64,000 nucleotides of DNA. It comes from Sporothrix humicola. Its lineage: Eukaryota > Ascomycota > Sordariomycetes > Ophiostomatales > Ophiostomataceae. A program made the translations under genes and the position numbers. The notes beneath the pieces were generated by a model, which was not told the origin of the DNA, made no database searches, and saw only the letters and a list, made by a program, of their open reading frames with translations. Below, in pieces: positions 55,401 to 64,000 of this stretch. The stretch is taken from assembly GCA_021396245.1 (NCBI GenBank), contig WNYE01000010.1:434001-498000 (forward strand), given 5' to 3'. Positions within the stretch are counted from its first letter, which is position 1, and each line of letters opens with the position of its first letter.

Positions 55401-57403
55401 AGCGTGCCCGCCAGCTGGCAGACGACACCCTGAACGCCGCGCAACGGCGCATGACCGACCTCGAAACATACAAGCAGCAGACGTCCTACGAACTGGAGCG
55501 TCTCAAGGCCGAGCTCCACAGCGCACAGCGCGAGGCCCGCGAGCACTCCGTTGCCGCGGCTGAGGCCGTTTCGGCAGCACAGCTCCTGCGTGTTGACAAG
55601 GAGGACTTTGAGCGCCAATACAAGGACGCCGTGGGTTCTGCCAAGGACACGGGCGATTCGTTTGCATCGCTGCGTGCCGCCGTGGCAGCCTCCGACGAAA
55701 TGCGGTCACTATTGGAGCAGAAGCTCGAGCAGGAGCGCGCCCAGCGTGAGGCAGCCGAGTCGAAGCTCACCAGCATCAAGGCTGAGCTCGAGGCCCGCAC
55801 TGCCGAGGTCATGTCGACGACCCAGCGCCTGCGCGACACCGAGGAGCTTGCCGAGAAGCACGCCAACGAAGCCCGTACACACCGCCAAGCAGTGCTCAAC
55901 GGCCTGGACACGATCAATGCTAGAAGCGTCGGTACGCCCAACAAGGCTGATGCCGACCGTCTGGTGGCCCTCCAGGCTCAGCTGGTGACGGCCAATGCAT
56001 TGGTCAAGAAGCACCAGCAGGATGCCGACACGGCCGCCGAGCGCCTGCGCAGTGCCGAGGAGCGCATCGCCGGTCTCGAAGCGTACCAGGAGCAGTCCAG
56101 CCGCGAGGGCGTCACTATCCGTAGACAGCTCCAGGCTGCGATGCGCGACACGCAGACCCTGCAGGCCCAGAACACAGATCTCAAGAACCAGCTGTCCAAC
56201 CAGCAGCTCGAGACGAACGCCATGACGGTGCAGCACAACACGCTCAAGGACATTCTGAGCGAGCGCGGCATCAGCCCTACCAGTTCGGCGCGCGCCCGTG
56301 GCAGCCCCCGTGAGAGCTCGCCGGAGCACGAGGCGCGTGTCCGCAGCCTAGAGCAACAGCTGGCGTCGGCCGTGGCCGCGCACGAGGAGACCAAGCAGAC
56401 GTTCGCCGTGCAGGCGTCGGACTCGGAAGCCGTCTACCGCGACAAACTGACGCAGCTCGAGAACGATTATCAGTCGGCGGTGCACTACGTCAAGGGCACA
56501 GAGAAGATGCTGAAGCAGCTTAAGGAGCAGCTTGCGCGGTACAAGACGGAGAACGGCCGGCTGAAGACGGAGATTGAGGAGCTCGAGACCAAGTCGACCA
56601 GCGCGCGCAACCTGGCCGCATCGGCGCCGCCCGAGTGGGAGGCCGAGCGCAGCCTGCTGTCGCAAAAGGTCGAGGCGCTGCAGGGCGACCTGGCATCGTC
56701 CAAGTCGCAGCTTGAGTCGCAGCTGCAGAGCATCCAGCAGCAGCTCGAGCAGGTCAAGGGCGAGCGCGACGCGGCGCAAAGGTCCAAGGACGAGGCGATG
56801 ACGCACCTGACGTCGTCGCGCCGCGACTTGGAGGAGCTGCACCACGAGAACGCCCTTCTGGAGCAGCGTGCGCACGACGCCGAGCAAAAGGTCGGCATGC
56901 TGCTCGACCAGGTGGAGTCGTCTGTGGGCAACTACCGGCGCCGCAGCCGGCAGGTGGCCAGCATCAACTCGGAGCAGCTGCGCGAGGCAGCCAACAGCGG
57001 GCCCAACGGACCCAACGCGGCCAGCACTAACGGACACGGCAACGCTAACGGCAACCACACGACGACACCGGCGCTGAACCTGGGCCACGAGCGGCAAGAC
57101 AGCTCGGAGACGGGCAGTGCCTACGGCGAGAGCGTTGGCGGCGACGCACGCAACAGTGCAGCGCTCGACAGTCTGGCTAACGAGCTGGAGACGCTGCGCA
57201 GCCACTGGGAGGCGACGAACAAGAACTACCGTCTGAGCAACGCCTTTGACTTTGAGGGCACGACAGGTGGTGGCGCTGGTGCTGGAGGTGCTGGTGCCGC
57301 GCCGTCCTCGCTGTCATCGGGCCTGCGCAAGGACAACAAGGACGAGGGCGGTCTCGGCCTGAGCGAGAGCTTGGCGGACTGGCGCAAGCGTCTCGACAGC
57401 TAA
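52479..57403 (+). CDS. TEA1: Kelch-repeat cell-end marker, TEA1/KEL1-like
   Basis: Four exons (52479-52754, 52897-53278, 53346-53628, 53725-57403; introns 142, 67 and 96 nt) encode 1539 residues. A basic, Ser-rich N-terminus starts MAFLFKSKKNQ. Six Kelch-type blades follow (about 115-426), visible as YVMGG, FIVYGG, IYIFGG, LFGGTNG, MYIFGG and VVLGG, with the RYGHS and RSGHS turns. A Pro/Ala/Gln-rich linker leads into a long coiled coil (about 710-1385) of Glu/Gln/Lys/Arg heptads. A Gly/Asn-rich tail ends in LADWRKRLDS. In fission yeast Tea1 is carried on microtubule plus ends to cell tips to set polarity; in hyphae the orthologue marks the growing apex. The three introns all fall in the N-terminal and Kelch part. 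Confidence 0.92.
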
Positions 57404-58499
57404 TTAATGTGGCGAGACATGTCCTGTTGAGCTTGTTTTGAGGATGGTTTCATTTTGTTGCTTTTTATTACCATGCACGCGATAATTGTTTCTTTCATAT
57501 TTTCTTTCATTTTACTTCATTTCCTTTTTCTTCCTTTTTCTCTAATTCCCTGCTTCGGTCACGGGTAATTCTTATTCTCCTTTTGTTTTCTCTTACTTTT
57601 CTGTCTTTATTCTCCTGGCACAAAAAGAACTGAAATGTGGTTTTGTTTCTCATGTTTATATAGTGCTGTGGCTACAGGAAGCCGGGGCGTTCACTTTCTC
57701 TTCTTTCTTTCGGTTTCCTTTCATCGTTCTCGGACGTTCCTTTCTACTGTTCGTTTTTTTTTTTTTTTTTTTTCTCTTCCTTCTTATTCTCTTCCTTTAT
57801 CGTCCTTTATTTTCTGCACATTCTTCTGTCTTCGATTCTGTCGTTGATCAATACATACCATTTTCTTATATTCAAGTGTTTGTTTCTACGTGTGCGCAAT
57901 GAGATATGTTTCCAATTAATATCCTTATAAGAGTGAAAAGTGAGTGTGCGAATGAGAGTGAGAATGAATATGAACATGAGATTGTAAAGGTGCATATTGA
58001 GAGACCTGTAACAAGGCTTAAAGGTGCCTTGAGGCCGGCGTGAGTCACTGGGCTGAGCAGGCACTAAAATCCGCCATCAGGGCTTTGCGCTAACACAGGG
58101 GCACAAGCCAGTAAATACAGGCTCTGGGAGGGCTGTCTGCTCAGCCTCTGTCGTTGTGGGGTTTGGCTGTGGGAATTGCATTTACACAAAGAGTGGCCTC
58201 AGAAGACACATCCCACCAGACTGCAGATCTCGGGCTCCCATGTTCTTTTATATACTTGTTGCATCCGGCCGCTTCTTTTCACCATTAAAGCTTGCATAGA
58301 TACGAATTTATTTCTCTTTTTCTCTATTTTTGACTTTTATATTTCTCTCTGCATTTAGCGTTTAGTATTTTCGCAAAGCCACTTATTTCTGCTTAAATTA
58401 CTTTATTTACTTTCTTTTTGAAAAACAAACAAATTACTATCCCACAAACAGGACTTTCCACACAACACCAGTTAAGATACATCCACACACCCTTCTCCA
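57404..58499. other. 3' flank of TEA1 and promoter of RTCA
   Basis: T-rich 3' sequence includes a run of 20 T at 57754-57773. A TGAGTCA lies at 58041-58047 about 455 bp before the next ATG. Frames in the T-rich part are Phe/Leu/Ser artefacts. Confidence 0.5.
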
Positions 58500-60110
58500 A
58501 TGCTTAGACTTGACGGTCGGACAGGCGAAGGCGGCGGACAGCTCGTGCGCAATGCCGTCGTCCTTGCAGCCTTGACCGGCCAATCTCTCCGCGTGTTCAA
58601 CGTCCGCGGCAACCGTCGGTTTGGCGGCGGGTTGAAGGCACAGCACATGGCCGCCATTGACTGGCTTGCTGCAGCCACACACGCAACCGTCGAAGGCGTG
58701 TACGTGGGCAGCCATGCGATCGAATTCAAGCCCAAGCACACTCTTCTGCCCCACGACACGTCTCCAGGAAACCCGATCGAGTTGAGAGCTGCAACGCCGG
58801 CGGCCAGCACAAGCCTGATGCTGCAGGCTGTGCTGCCGTACGTGCTGTTTGCCCGGCCAGCCGTGACGGCCGGGGCACCGGAGAGCGCAACGGCTACTCG
58901 TGCCCCCGTCAGCATCGACCTTTACGGCGGAACCCATGTTTCGTGGGCGCCGACGTTTGACTACCTCGACCTGGTGCTGTTCCCGATGCTGGAACAGTGG
59001 TTCGGCATCAAGGTTGAGCGGGAACTCGTACAGGCCGGGTGGGGCACGGGACCGGCGCATTCAGAGCATGGCTTCGTCCGGCTCGTGGTGCATCCGTTGG
59101 CCGAGACAGCAATAATCCCAAAGATGCCGTCGCTTTTAGTTGACCGGAATGGCGACGATGAGATCACTCCTCCCGTGATCACGGCTATTGATGCGATCGT
59201 ATTGGCGCCCCCAGACCTGCTGGAACCGCTATCGGGTGCCCTGGCCCGCGAAGTGGCACAGAACACTGTGCTGTCGCCAAATGCAAACGAGCTGACAGTC
59301 GACGTCCAGTTCCAGCGAATGGAGGCGAGCGGTCACGATTCGCGGCTGTATATCTTGCTCGTGGCGCGGACGGACGGCAGCGACAATAGCGCAGGTAGTG
59401 TTCGGCGCTGGGGACGCGACTACCTCGGAACGGAAACGATCAAGCGCACTGGCAGCAGTGGTAATGCTGTTGGGACCAAGGCCAAAGTCAAGGGCGGCAA
59501 GAAGGGAACCAAGAGTGCCCAGGCCCGCAAAAAAGAGGCAGCGGTAGCGGCATCAGACGAGACTGCTGGTTCTTCGGCCGGGGGCGGCTTCGGCTGGCTT
59601 TGCGACCGCATTGCACGGCGCGTTGTGCTCGATCTGGCGGAAGAGGTGAAGCAGGGCGGATGCGGCGATTCGTATCTGCAGGACCAACTGATCATCTTCC
59701 AGGCACTGGCTGCAGGGCAGACGTCCTTCTGGAGGGGAGAAAAGACGGACGAAAAAGGCGACGAGTCAAATGACGGTGCCGAGGCCGAAAAGGATGAAGC
59801 TGACGGGAAGGAGGAGAAGGAAGAGAAGGAGGCGGGTCCTGTTGCTTACTTAAAGGATGCGGTCGAGCAGCTTACTCTCCAGGAAGAAGAAGTAACGACG
59901 AAAGAAGATGGCGAGGAGGATGCGAAGGAAGGCGAAGAGGATGTCACACAGAACGACAGCATGCTGGATGATATGACGGCACCGTTTGGCCAGGGCAGTC
60001 TTCATGCGTTGACGGCACGCTGGGTGACGGCTCAAGTGCTGCCGAATGTGCGGTGGTCGGCGAATGGAACAGTCTGTGAGGGCGTTGGATGGACAGGCGT
60101 GAAGAAGTAA
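58500..60110 (+). CDS. RTCA: RNA 3'-terminal phosphate cyclase (RtcA-like)
   Basis: A single exon of 536 residues. The N-terminus MLRLDGRTGEGGGQLVRNAV and RGNRRFGGGLKAQHM are cyclase signatures, followed by LYGGTHVSWAPTFDYLDLVLFPML and GCGDSYLQDQLIIFQALA. The enzyme converts RNA 3'-phosphate to 2',3'-cyclic phosphate through an enzyme-AMP intermediate on His. The His of GSLHALTARW (residue 502) aligns with the nucleophilic His of bacterial RtcA. Between YLQDQL and this His is an Asp/Glu/Lys-rich insertion of about 85 residues (about 414-498). A second, basic insertion (KVKGGKKGTKSAQARKK) sits near 328-345. The insertions explain the length above the usual 340-370. The related nucleolar protein Rcl1 lacks the His, so I favour true RtcA. 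Confidence 0.88.
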   Translation: MLRLDGRTGEGGGQLVRNAVVLAALTGQSLRVFNVRGNRRFGGGLKAQHMAAIDWLAAATHATVEGVYVGSHAIEFKPKHTLLPHDTSPGNPIELRAATPAASTSLMLQAVLPYVLFARPAVTAGAPESATATRAPVSIDLYGGTHVSWAPTFDYLDLVLFPMLEQWFGIKVERELVQAGWGTGPAHSEHGFVRLVVHPLAETAIIPKMPSLLVDRNGDDEITPPVITAIDAIVLAPPDLLEPLSGALAREVAQNTVLSPNANELTVDVQFQRMEASGHDSRLYILLVARTDGSDNSAGSVRRWGRDYLGTETIKRTGSSGNAVGTKAKVKGGKKGTKSAQARKKEAAVAASDETAGSSAGGGFGWLCDRIARRVVLDLAEEVKQGGCGDSYLQDQLIIFQALAAGQTSFWRGEKTDEKGDESNDGAEAEKDEADGKEEKEEKEAGPVAYLKDAVEQLTLQEEEVTTKEDGEEDAKEGEEDVTQNDSMLDDMTAPFGQGSLHALTARWVTAQVLPNVRWSANGTVCEGVGWTGVKK

Positions 60111-60373
60111 TGTATGTAACGTTGATATCGGATGGCATTCTCGTATATGTCCTGCAGGAGAAGACAAAAAAGCGTTTCCAAAAAGTATTCAAAAAAGAGA
60201 CAAGGATTTCCAAAATACAATATCAAAAGGATCTTCCTCGGAAGAGAGAGAAATAGAAACAAGTGGTAGCCAAAATGCCCAAAAACGTGATGAGGTCCAG
60301 AAAAATATACCGCTGTATGTTTAATTTATTGCCCTTCAAATAAATCATACTATCTTTCCCTCTTCCTTCCTCC

Positions 60374-62698
60374 TTACTTTTCGCTCTCAGCCTCCTCCGC
60401 CAACAGCTTCTTAGCCGTGTCCCGCAGCTTAAACTTCTGGATCTTGCCGCTCGCCGTCTTAGGATAGCTCGTCGTCCAGAAAACGTGCTTGGGCGACAAG
60501 TGTGGCGACAGGTGGTCACGCACCCAAGTACAGACGGAATCGAGGGAGAGTGTTTCCTCGGGCGAGCCTTGACCGTCGCTGCTCTCAATGCGCCTAATAG
60601 GGTCATCGCTCTCGACAATGTGGCCGCCAGACACACGCACACCGCCGTGCGGCACAATGAAAGCGCCGACAGACTCGCCGTGGCGCTTATCCGGGATGCC
60701 GACGACCGACACTTCGGCAATCAGCGGGTGCTGGAATAGGCAGTTTTCAATCTCGAGCGGGTGGATGTTCTCGCCGCCGCGGATAATCAGGTCCTTGATA
60801 CGGCCCGTTACCGTGACATAGCCGTCCTCGTCCATGCACGCCTCGTCGCCCGAGTGCATCCAGCGTTCACCTGTCACGGGGTCGACCGTCAGCACCTCGT
60901 CCGTCTTGGCCTTGTCGCCATAGTATCCCGCCATCACAAGGTAGCCGCCCGCAGCGAGTTCGCCTGGCTGACCTCGTGGGACAACGCGCGACCAGTCTTC
61001 GGGGTCGACAATCTTGACGGTTGTGTGCGGCATGACGCGGCCGACGGAGCTGGTGCGCTTCTCAAAGGGATCGTGCGGTGTGGTCATGCAGCTGACGGGC
61101 GCCGTCTCGGTCATGCCGTAACAGATCACAAGATCCCGCAGGCCCAGTGTGGCAAACAAGCGGCGCATCAGCGACTCGGGCACAGACGAACCAGCAGCAA
61201 TGCCTGTACGAAGATGTGTCGGCAGAGCAGCAGCACGCTCGCGAGACATGATCGGCTGGATGGCGGCCTGCTCCAGCGAGCCGTGCTCGTGCTCGAGGAG
61301 CTCCAGCATGGCCACAAACATGGTGGCCACACCGTACAGGCCCGTGGCCCGGTGGTCGGCGGACATTTGCAGAGACGCGGCCGGGTCGAATGCGGGCGAC
61401 GGAAAGAGAATCGCCGCGCCAGACGTGGCTGTGGCCATGTAGCCCAAAACACAACCGAAGCAGTGGAACAGAGGCGGCGGGCACACAATCAGATCCTTGG
61501 GGGTCAGGTCCATACGCTGACCGATAAAGTACCCATTGTTGAGGATCGCCGTGTGCGATAGCTGCGCTGCTTTGGGTTGTGACGTCGTGCCGGATGTGAA
61601 CTGGATGTTGATTGTGTCGGTCGCCTTGAGGGGAGAAACGGGAACCACTGGCCGGCTCTTGAGGGCAGACACCTGGTCGGCCTTGAGAATGTCCACGCCA
61701 CCTGTGATGGCCGAGAACGGCGTCAGTGCCGGTAGCCGTGCCTCGGGCCGTGCAAAATCGCCAGCGCCCGCAATCGCCGGATGATCGGCCGTGTTGTCGA
61801 CCACAATCACCGTCCGCAGGCTGGGCACTTCGGCCGAGCTGATCGAGCCAGCCTTTTGCGTCGAAATGGCCTCCTCACCCCCGATCAGCGACGTCAACAG
61901 GTCCAAGTTGCTGCGTCCCCGTCTCGGTTTGTAGGGCAGATCTGTCACCGCGCCCATAACCAACACTTCCACCCCCAAGTGGCATAACGCCGAGGCGACT
62001 TGCTTGACTGTAAACGCGGGGTTCAGAGGCACCAGCACCGCACCCAGCTTGAACAGCGCATATGTCAGTGCTGCAAATTCGGGTCCGTTGCCGAGACTGA
62101 CAGCAACACGGTCGCCCTTCTTGACGTTGCCGCCGGCGGGCGATGCGAGTCCATGGGCCAATAGATCGGACACGCGGTCGAGTTCCGAGTAAGTGTAGAC
62201 TGTCTCGCGGGGTGGTGCAATATCCGAGACTCCAGCCGATGCCAGAGGCGCACGGGCGATGACGGCAGGCTTGTTGGCGTAGCGAGAGACGATCTCTGCA
62301 AAATGCTCGGGGATTGTTTGGGTCAAAAGTTGGGGGGAATCGGTGGGACCACGGCTGATGGAAAGGGGCACCGAGCCGGTAGAAGAGGCAGGAGCAGCAG
62401 AGGCGGAAGCAACGGCAGGTGCAGACGAGTAGAGTTGAGGAAAGAGCGAAGAGCGGGCTGCTCCTGTCCGGAGTATCTCCGCCCTTTGCTGCGTCGGTCG
62501 ACCGGATGCAGACCGTGCGGTCATCCGGGGACTGCCATGGCGAAATAGCGGTGTCGTCGTCGAAGAGGAGGAGAAGAAAGAGGAGGAGGAAGAAGAAGAA
62601 GACAAAAAGAAAAGGGGTGTTGTTTGTGGCCGAGAGGCAGCTGTGCGCCGGCTCAGTGCCGACGGACTCGTCCTCGGCACACCTCGAGATGCTCGCAT
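60374..62698 (-). CDS. Acyl-CoA synthetase / AMP-binding enzyme, probably mitochondrial
   Basis: A single exon of 774 residues on the minus strand. ANL-superfamily motifs are clear: the ATP loop IQFTSGTTSQPKAA (about 365-380), YGMTETAPVS, GYYGDKAKTDEV, WMHSGDEACMDEDGYVTVTGR and IIRGGENIHPLEIE, with a C-terminal catalytic Lys in KTASGKIQKF. The pattern is closest to ACSF2-type medium-chain acyl-CoA synthetases. The enzyme would activate fatty acids to CoA thioesters. The N-terminal 110 residues are Arg/Ser-rich with long Ser runs, fitting a mitochondrial presequence; no C-terminal peroxisomal SKL is present. The start at 62698 follows an open but leader-like extension to 62956. An alternative start at 62524 (716 residues) also gives a presequence-like end. 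It converges with RTCA, 263 bp between stops. Confidence 0.88.
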   Translation of the reverse strand: MRASRGVPRTSPSALSRRTAASRPQTTPLFFLSSSSSSSSFFSSSSTTTPLFRHGSPRMTARSASGRPTQQRAEILRTGAARSSLFPQLYSSAPAVASASAAPASSTGSVPLSISRGPTDSPQLLTQTIPEHFAEIVSRYANKPAVIARAPLASAGVSDIAPPRETVYTYSELDRVSDLLAHGLASPAGGNVKKGDRVAVSLGNGPEFAALTYALFKLGAVLVPLNPAFTVKQVASALCHLGVEVLVMGAVTDLPYKPRRGRSNLDLLTSLIGGEEAISTQKAGSISSAEVPSLRTVIVVDNTADHPAIAGAGDFARPEARLPALTPFSAITGGVDILKADQVSALKSRPVVPVSPLKATDTINIQFTSGTTSQPKAAQLSHTAILNNGYFIGQRMDLTPKDLIVCPPPLFHCFGCVLGYMATATSGAAILFPSPAFDPAASLQMSADHRATGLYGVATMFVAMLELLEHEHGSLEQAAIQPIMSRERAAALPTHLRTGIAAGSSVPESLMRRLFATLGLRDLVICYGMTETAPVSCMTTPHDPFEKRTSSVGRVMPHTTVKIVDPEDWSRVVPRGQPGELAAGGYLVMAGYYGDKAKTDEVLTVDPVTGERWMHSGDEACMDEDGYVTVTGRIKDLIIRGGENIHPLEIENCLFQHPLIAEVSVVGIPDKRHGESVGAFIVPHGGVRVSGGHIVESDDPIRRIESSDGQGSPEETLSLDSVCTWVRDHLSPHLSPKHVFWTTSYPKTASGKIQKFKLRDTAKKLLAEEAESEK

Positions 62699-64000
62699 CG
62701 TGGGCAGTAAAGGAATGAACGTGGTGGGGGAACCTGCGATGGTGAAGAAAAGCAGGAGACAAAAAAAGAAAAGGGGACGAAAAAAGAAAGATAAGAGTGC
62801 GAGAAGAGAAATATACGACGGGGGTTGGACAACCCGGATGCGGGATTGCAGATCGTCGGCAGATGCTGGGCTCGACCGGGTCGGCAAGTGCACCTTTCTC
62901 CTCTTTCCTTCTTGTGCTCTTTCGGTTTGCCTTTGGTTTCTTCGGAGCAGGATCACGAGGTTTCAGGGATCGTTCCTTCCCCTTCGATAATTTTGGTATG
63001 AGGTCTGCTAATTCTAGGTCTGGGAAAGGCAGAACGGAAAGGGCGCTCTTGCCCTGGGGCTGTACTTTTTGTGTGCTGGTTTTGTACAACCGAAAGATCG
63101 CGGAGGTTGGCCGAATTTTATTCCATCGAGGTAGTTTCTATTTGCGTACATTTTCTATTTGATCGGTCCTCCCTTTAAAAGCATGTGGTGCGTTCCCTTT
63201 CATTAGCTGGCAAAGCTGCTGGCTGGAGACGGAGCAGGAGGGGGGATCGGGAGTTATCTGGTGGTGCACTCCGCAAATGGCGAGGTCTTTCCCCCAGCGT
63301 CGGTCCGAAAATGCGGGGAAGGCGCGACCACAGGCCAAACACGGTCGCACACAAGAGGGCAAGAAGGGGTGCAAGCGAGCAAGCCAAGGCTTGTGCTAAC
63401 AGGTGCGCGAACGCGCTAGAGAGGGGAAATGGTACACTACACTCATACGTCAGCGTGGGGCAATAGCGGCATTCACTCTGTGTTGCACAAGGTAAGTCAC
63501 ATTTACAAACGTCGTAATATGACAACAGTATTTAAGAAAATGAATGTCTGCAACTCGCTTTTTGATTTTGCAAATTTCGAGCTATCGGTAGACTCGACTA
63601 AAATAAAAATACAGATGACGAGGCATTGATCTGTTGCCCGCGGTTGTTTCCCAAATTCCACCACTCTCTATAAAAACAGAACTCCGATAGCAATGGGAAA
63701 GAAAAGACAAATGAAACGAGACAAAGGAAACCAAGAAGAAGAAAAACCATCCCAACTCTATGACCCAAAAAAGGAAGAAATAAGACAAAATGAAAGCAGA
63801 AAATCACGGAGAAATTCCAACAGAGGCCCCGTGACCAGGGAGGCCGTTGGGCCGTGGCCCCCAGTTACTCTCCTTGGCCATCGTAGGAGCCGAAAAGAAG
63901 CACGCCCCCGTCTATTATAAAAGAATATCGCCATAGCCGTTTCGCTCGGTTATTTTCGAACTTGCGTCCTATCCGTGCTTGGACAAGAGTCAAGCAATGC
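62699..64000. other. Upstream region of the acyl-CoA synthetase, no gene seen
   Basis: On the minus strand the first 300 bases are C/T-rich leader of the synthetase gene. The remainder to the window end has only short overlapping frames; a TATAAAA-like string lies near 63915. A gene starting beyond the window cannot be judged. Confidence 0.5.

Overview
The window is nuclear chromosomal DNA from a filamentous ascomycete (Pezizomycotina, most likely Sordariomycetes; placing it near Ophiostomatales would be a guess). The reasons are short spliceosomal introns (mostly 63-142 nt) with GTRNGT donors and YAG acceptors, C/T-rich leaders in front of several genes, fungal versions of housekeeping and signalling genes (PBS2, KOG1/Raptor, a TEA1-type Kelch protein, ECM3-like carrier, MET1), and two protein families that I know only from filamentous ascomycetes. 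I see no transposon, CRISPR array, rRNA or convincing tRNA gene. All functional names come from motif recognition, because no database search was possible.

Layout. 0-17 kb: C2H2 protein (+), cytosolic isoleucyl-tRNA synthetase (+), orphan-family protein (-), siroheme/uroporphyrinogen methyltransferase MET1 (+), methylcrotonoyl-CoA carboxylase alpha subunit (-), PNPOx-like flavoprotein (+), auxin-efflux-carrier-type transporter (-). 16.7-23.5 kb: a 6.8 kb stretch without recognisable genes. 23.5-31.7 kb: MAPKK PBS2 (+), HST2-type sirtuin (-), phosducin-like PLP2 (-), ribosomal protein eS27 (+). 33-45.6 kb: Gemin2-like (+), Spd1/Dif1-like ribonucleotide reductase inhibitor (+), cytosolic aspartyl-tRNA synthetase (-), KOG1/Raptor (-). 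45.6-52.5 kb: a second gene desert of 6.9 kb. 52.5-64 kb: TEA1-like Kelch/coiled-coil protein (+), RNA 3'-phosphate cyclase (+), acyl-CoA synthetase (-), and a non-coding end.

The genes do not form one pathway or a biosynthetic cluster. Themes recur: translation (ILS1, DPS1, eS27), nutrient and stress signalling (KOG1, PBS2, HST2), protein folding and RNP assembly (PLP2, Gemin2), nucleotide-pool control (Spd1-like), and leucine, sulfur and fatty-acid metabolism. Both deserts lie between head-to-head genes and lead into signalling or polarity genes (PBS2, TEA1) with C/T-rich leaders, so I read them as large regulatory/5'-leader regions.

I did not find a convincing new multi-gene system. The best leads are gene-structure and regulatory details: a 6-nt in-frame micro-exon beside the catalytic HIGH motif of IleRS; an eS27 gene whose first coding exon is only the ATG, followed by a 392-nt intron that stays open in frame for 126 codons and is enriched in CGATGG; telobox plus CACGTG elements in the PLP2/eS27 intergenic region; GCN4/CPC1-type sites in front of both tRNA synthetases; an apparent PCNA-binding box in the RNR inhibitor with two upstream ACGCGT elements; and a regularly spaced GATA cluster in KOG1 intron 1.
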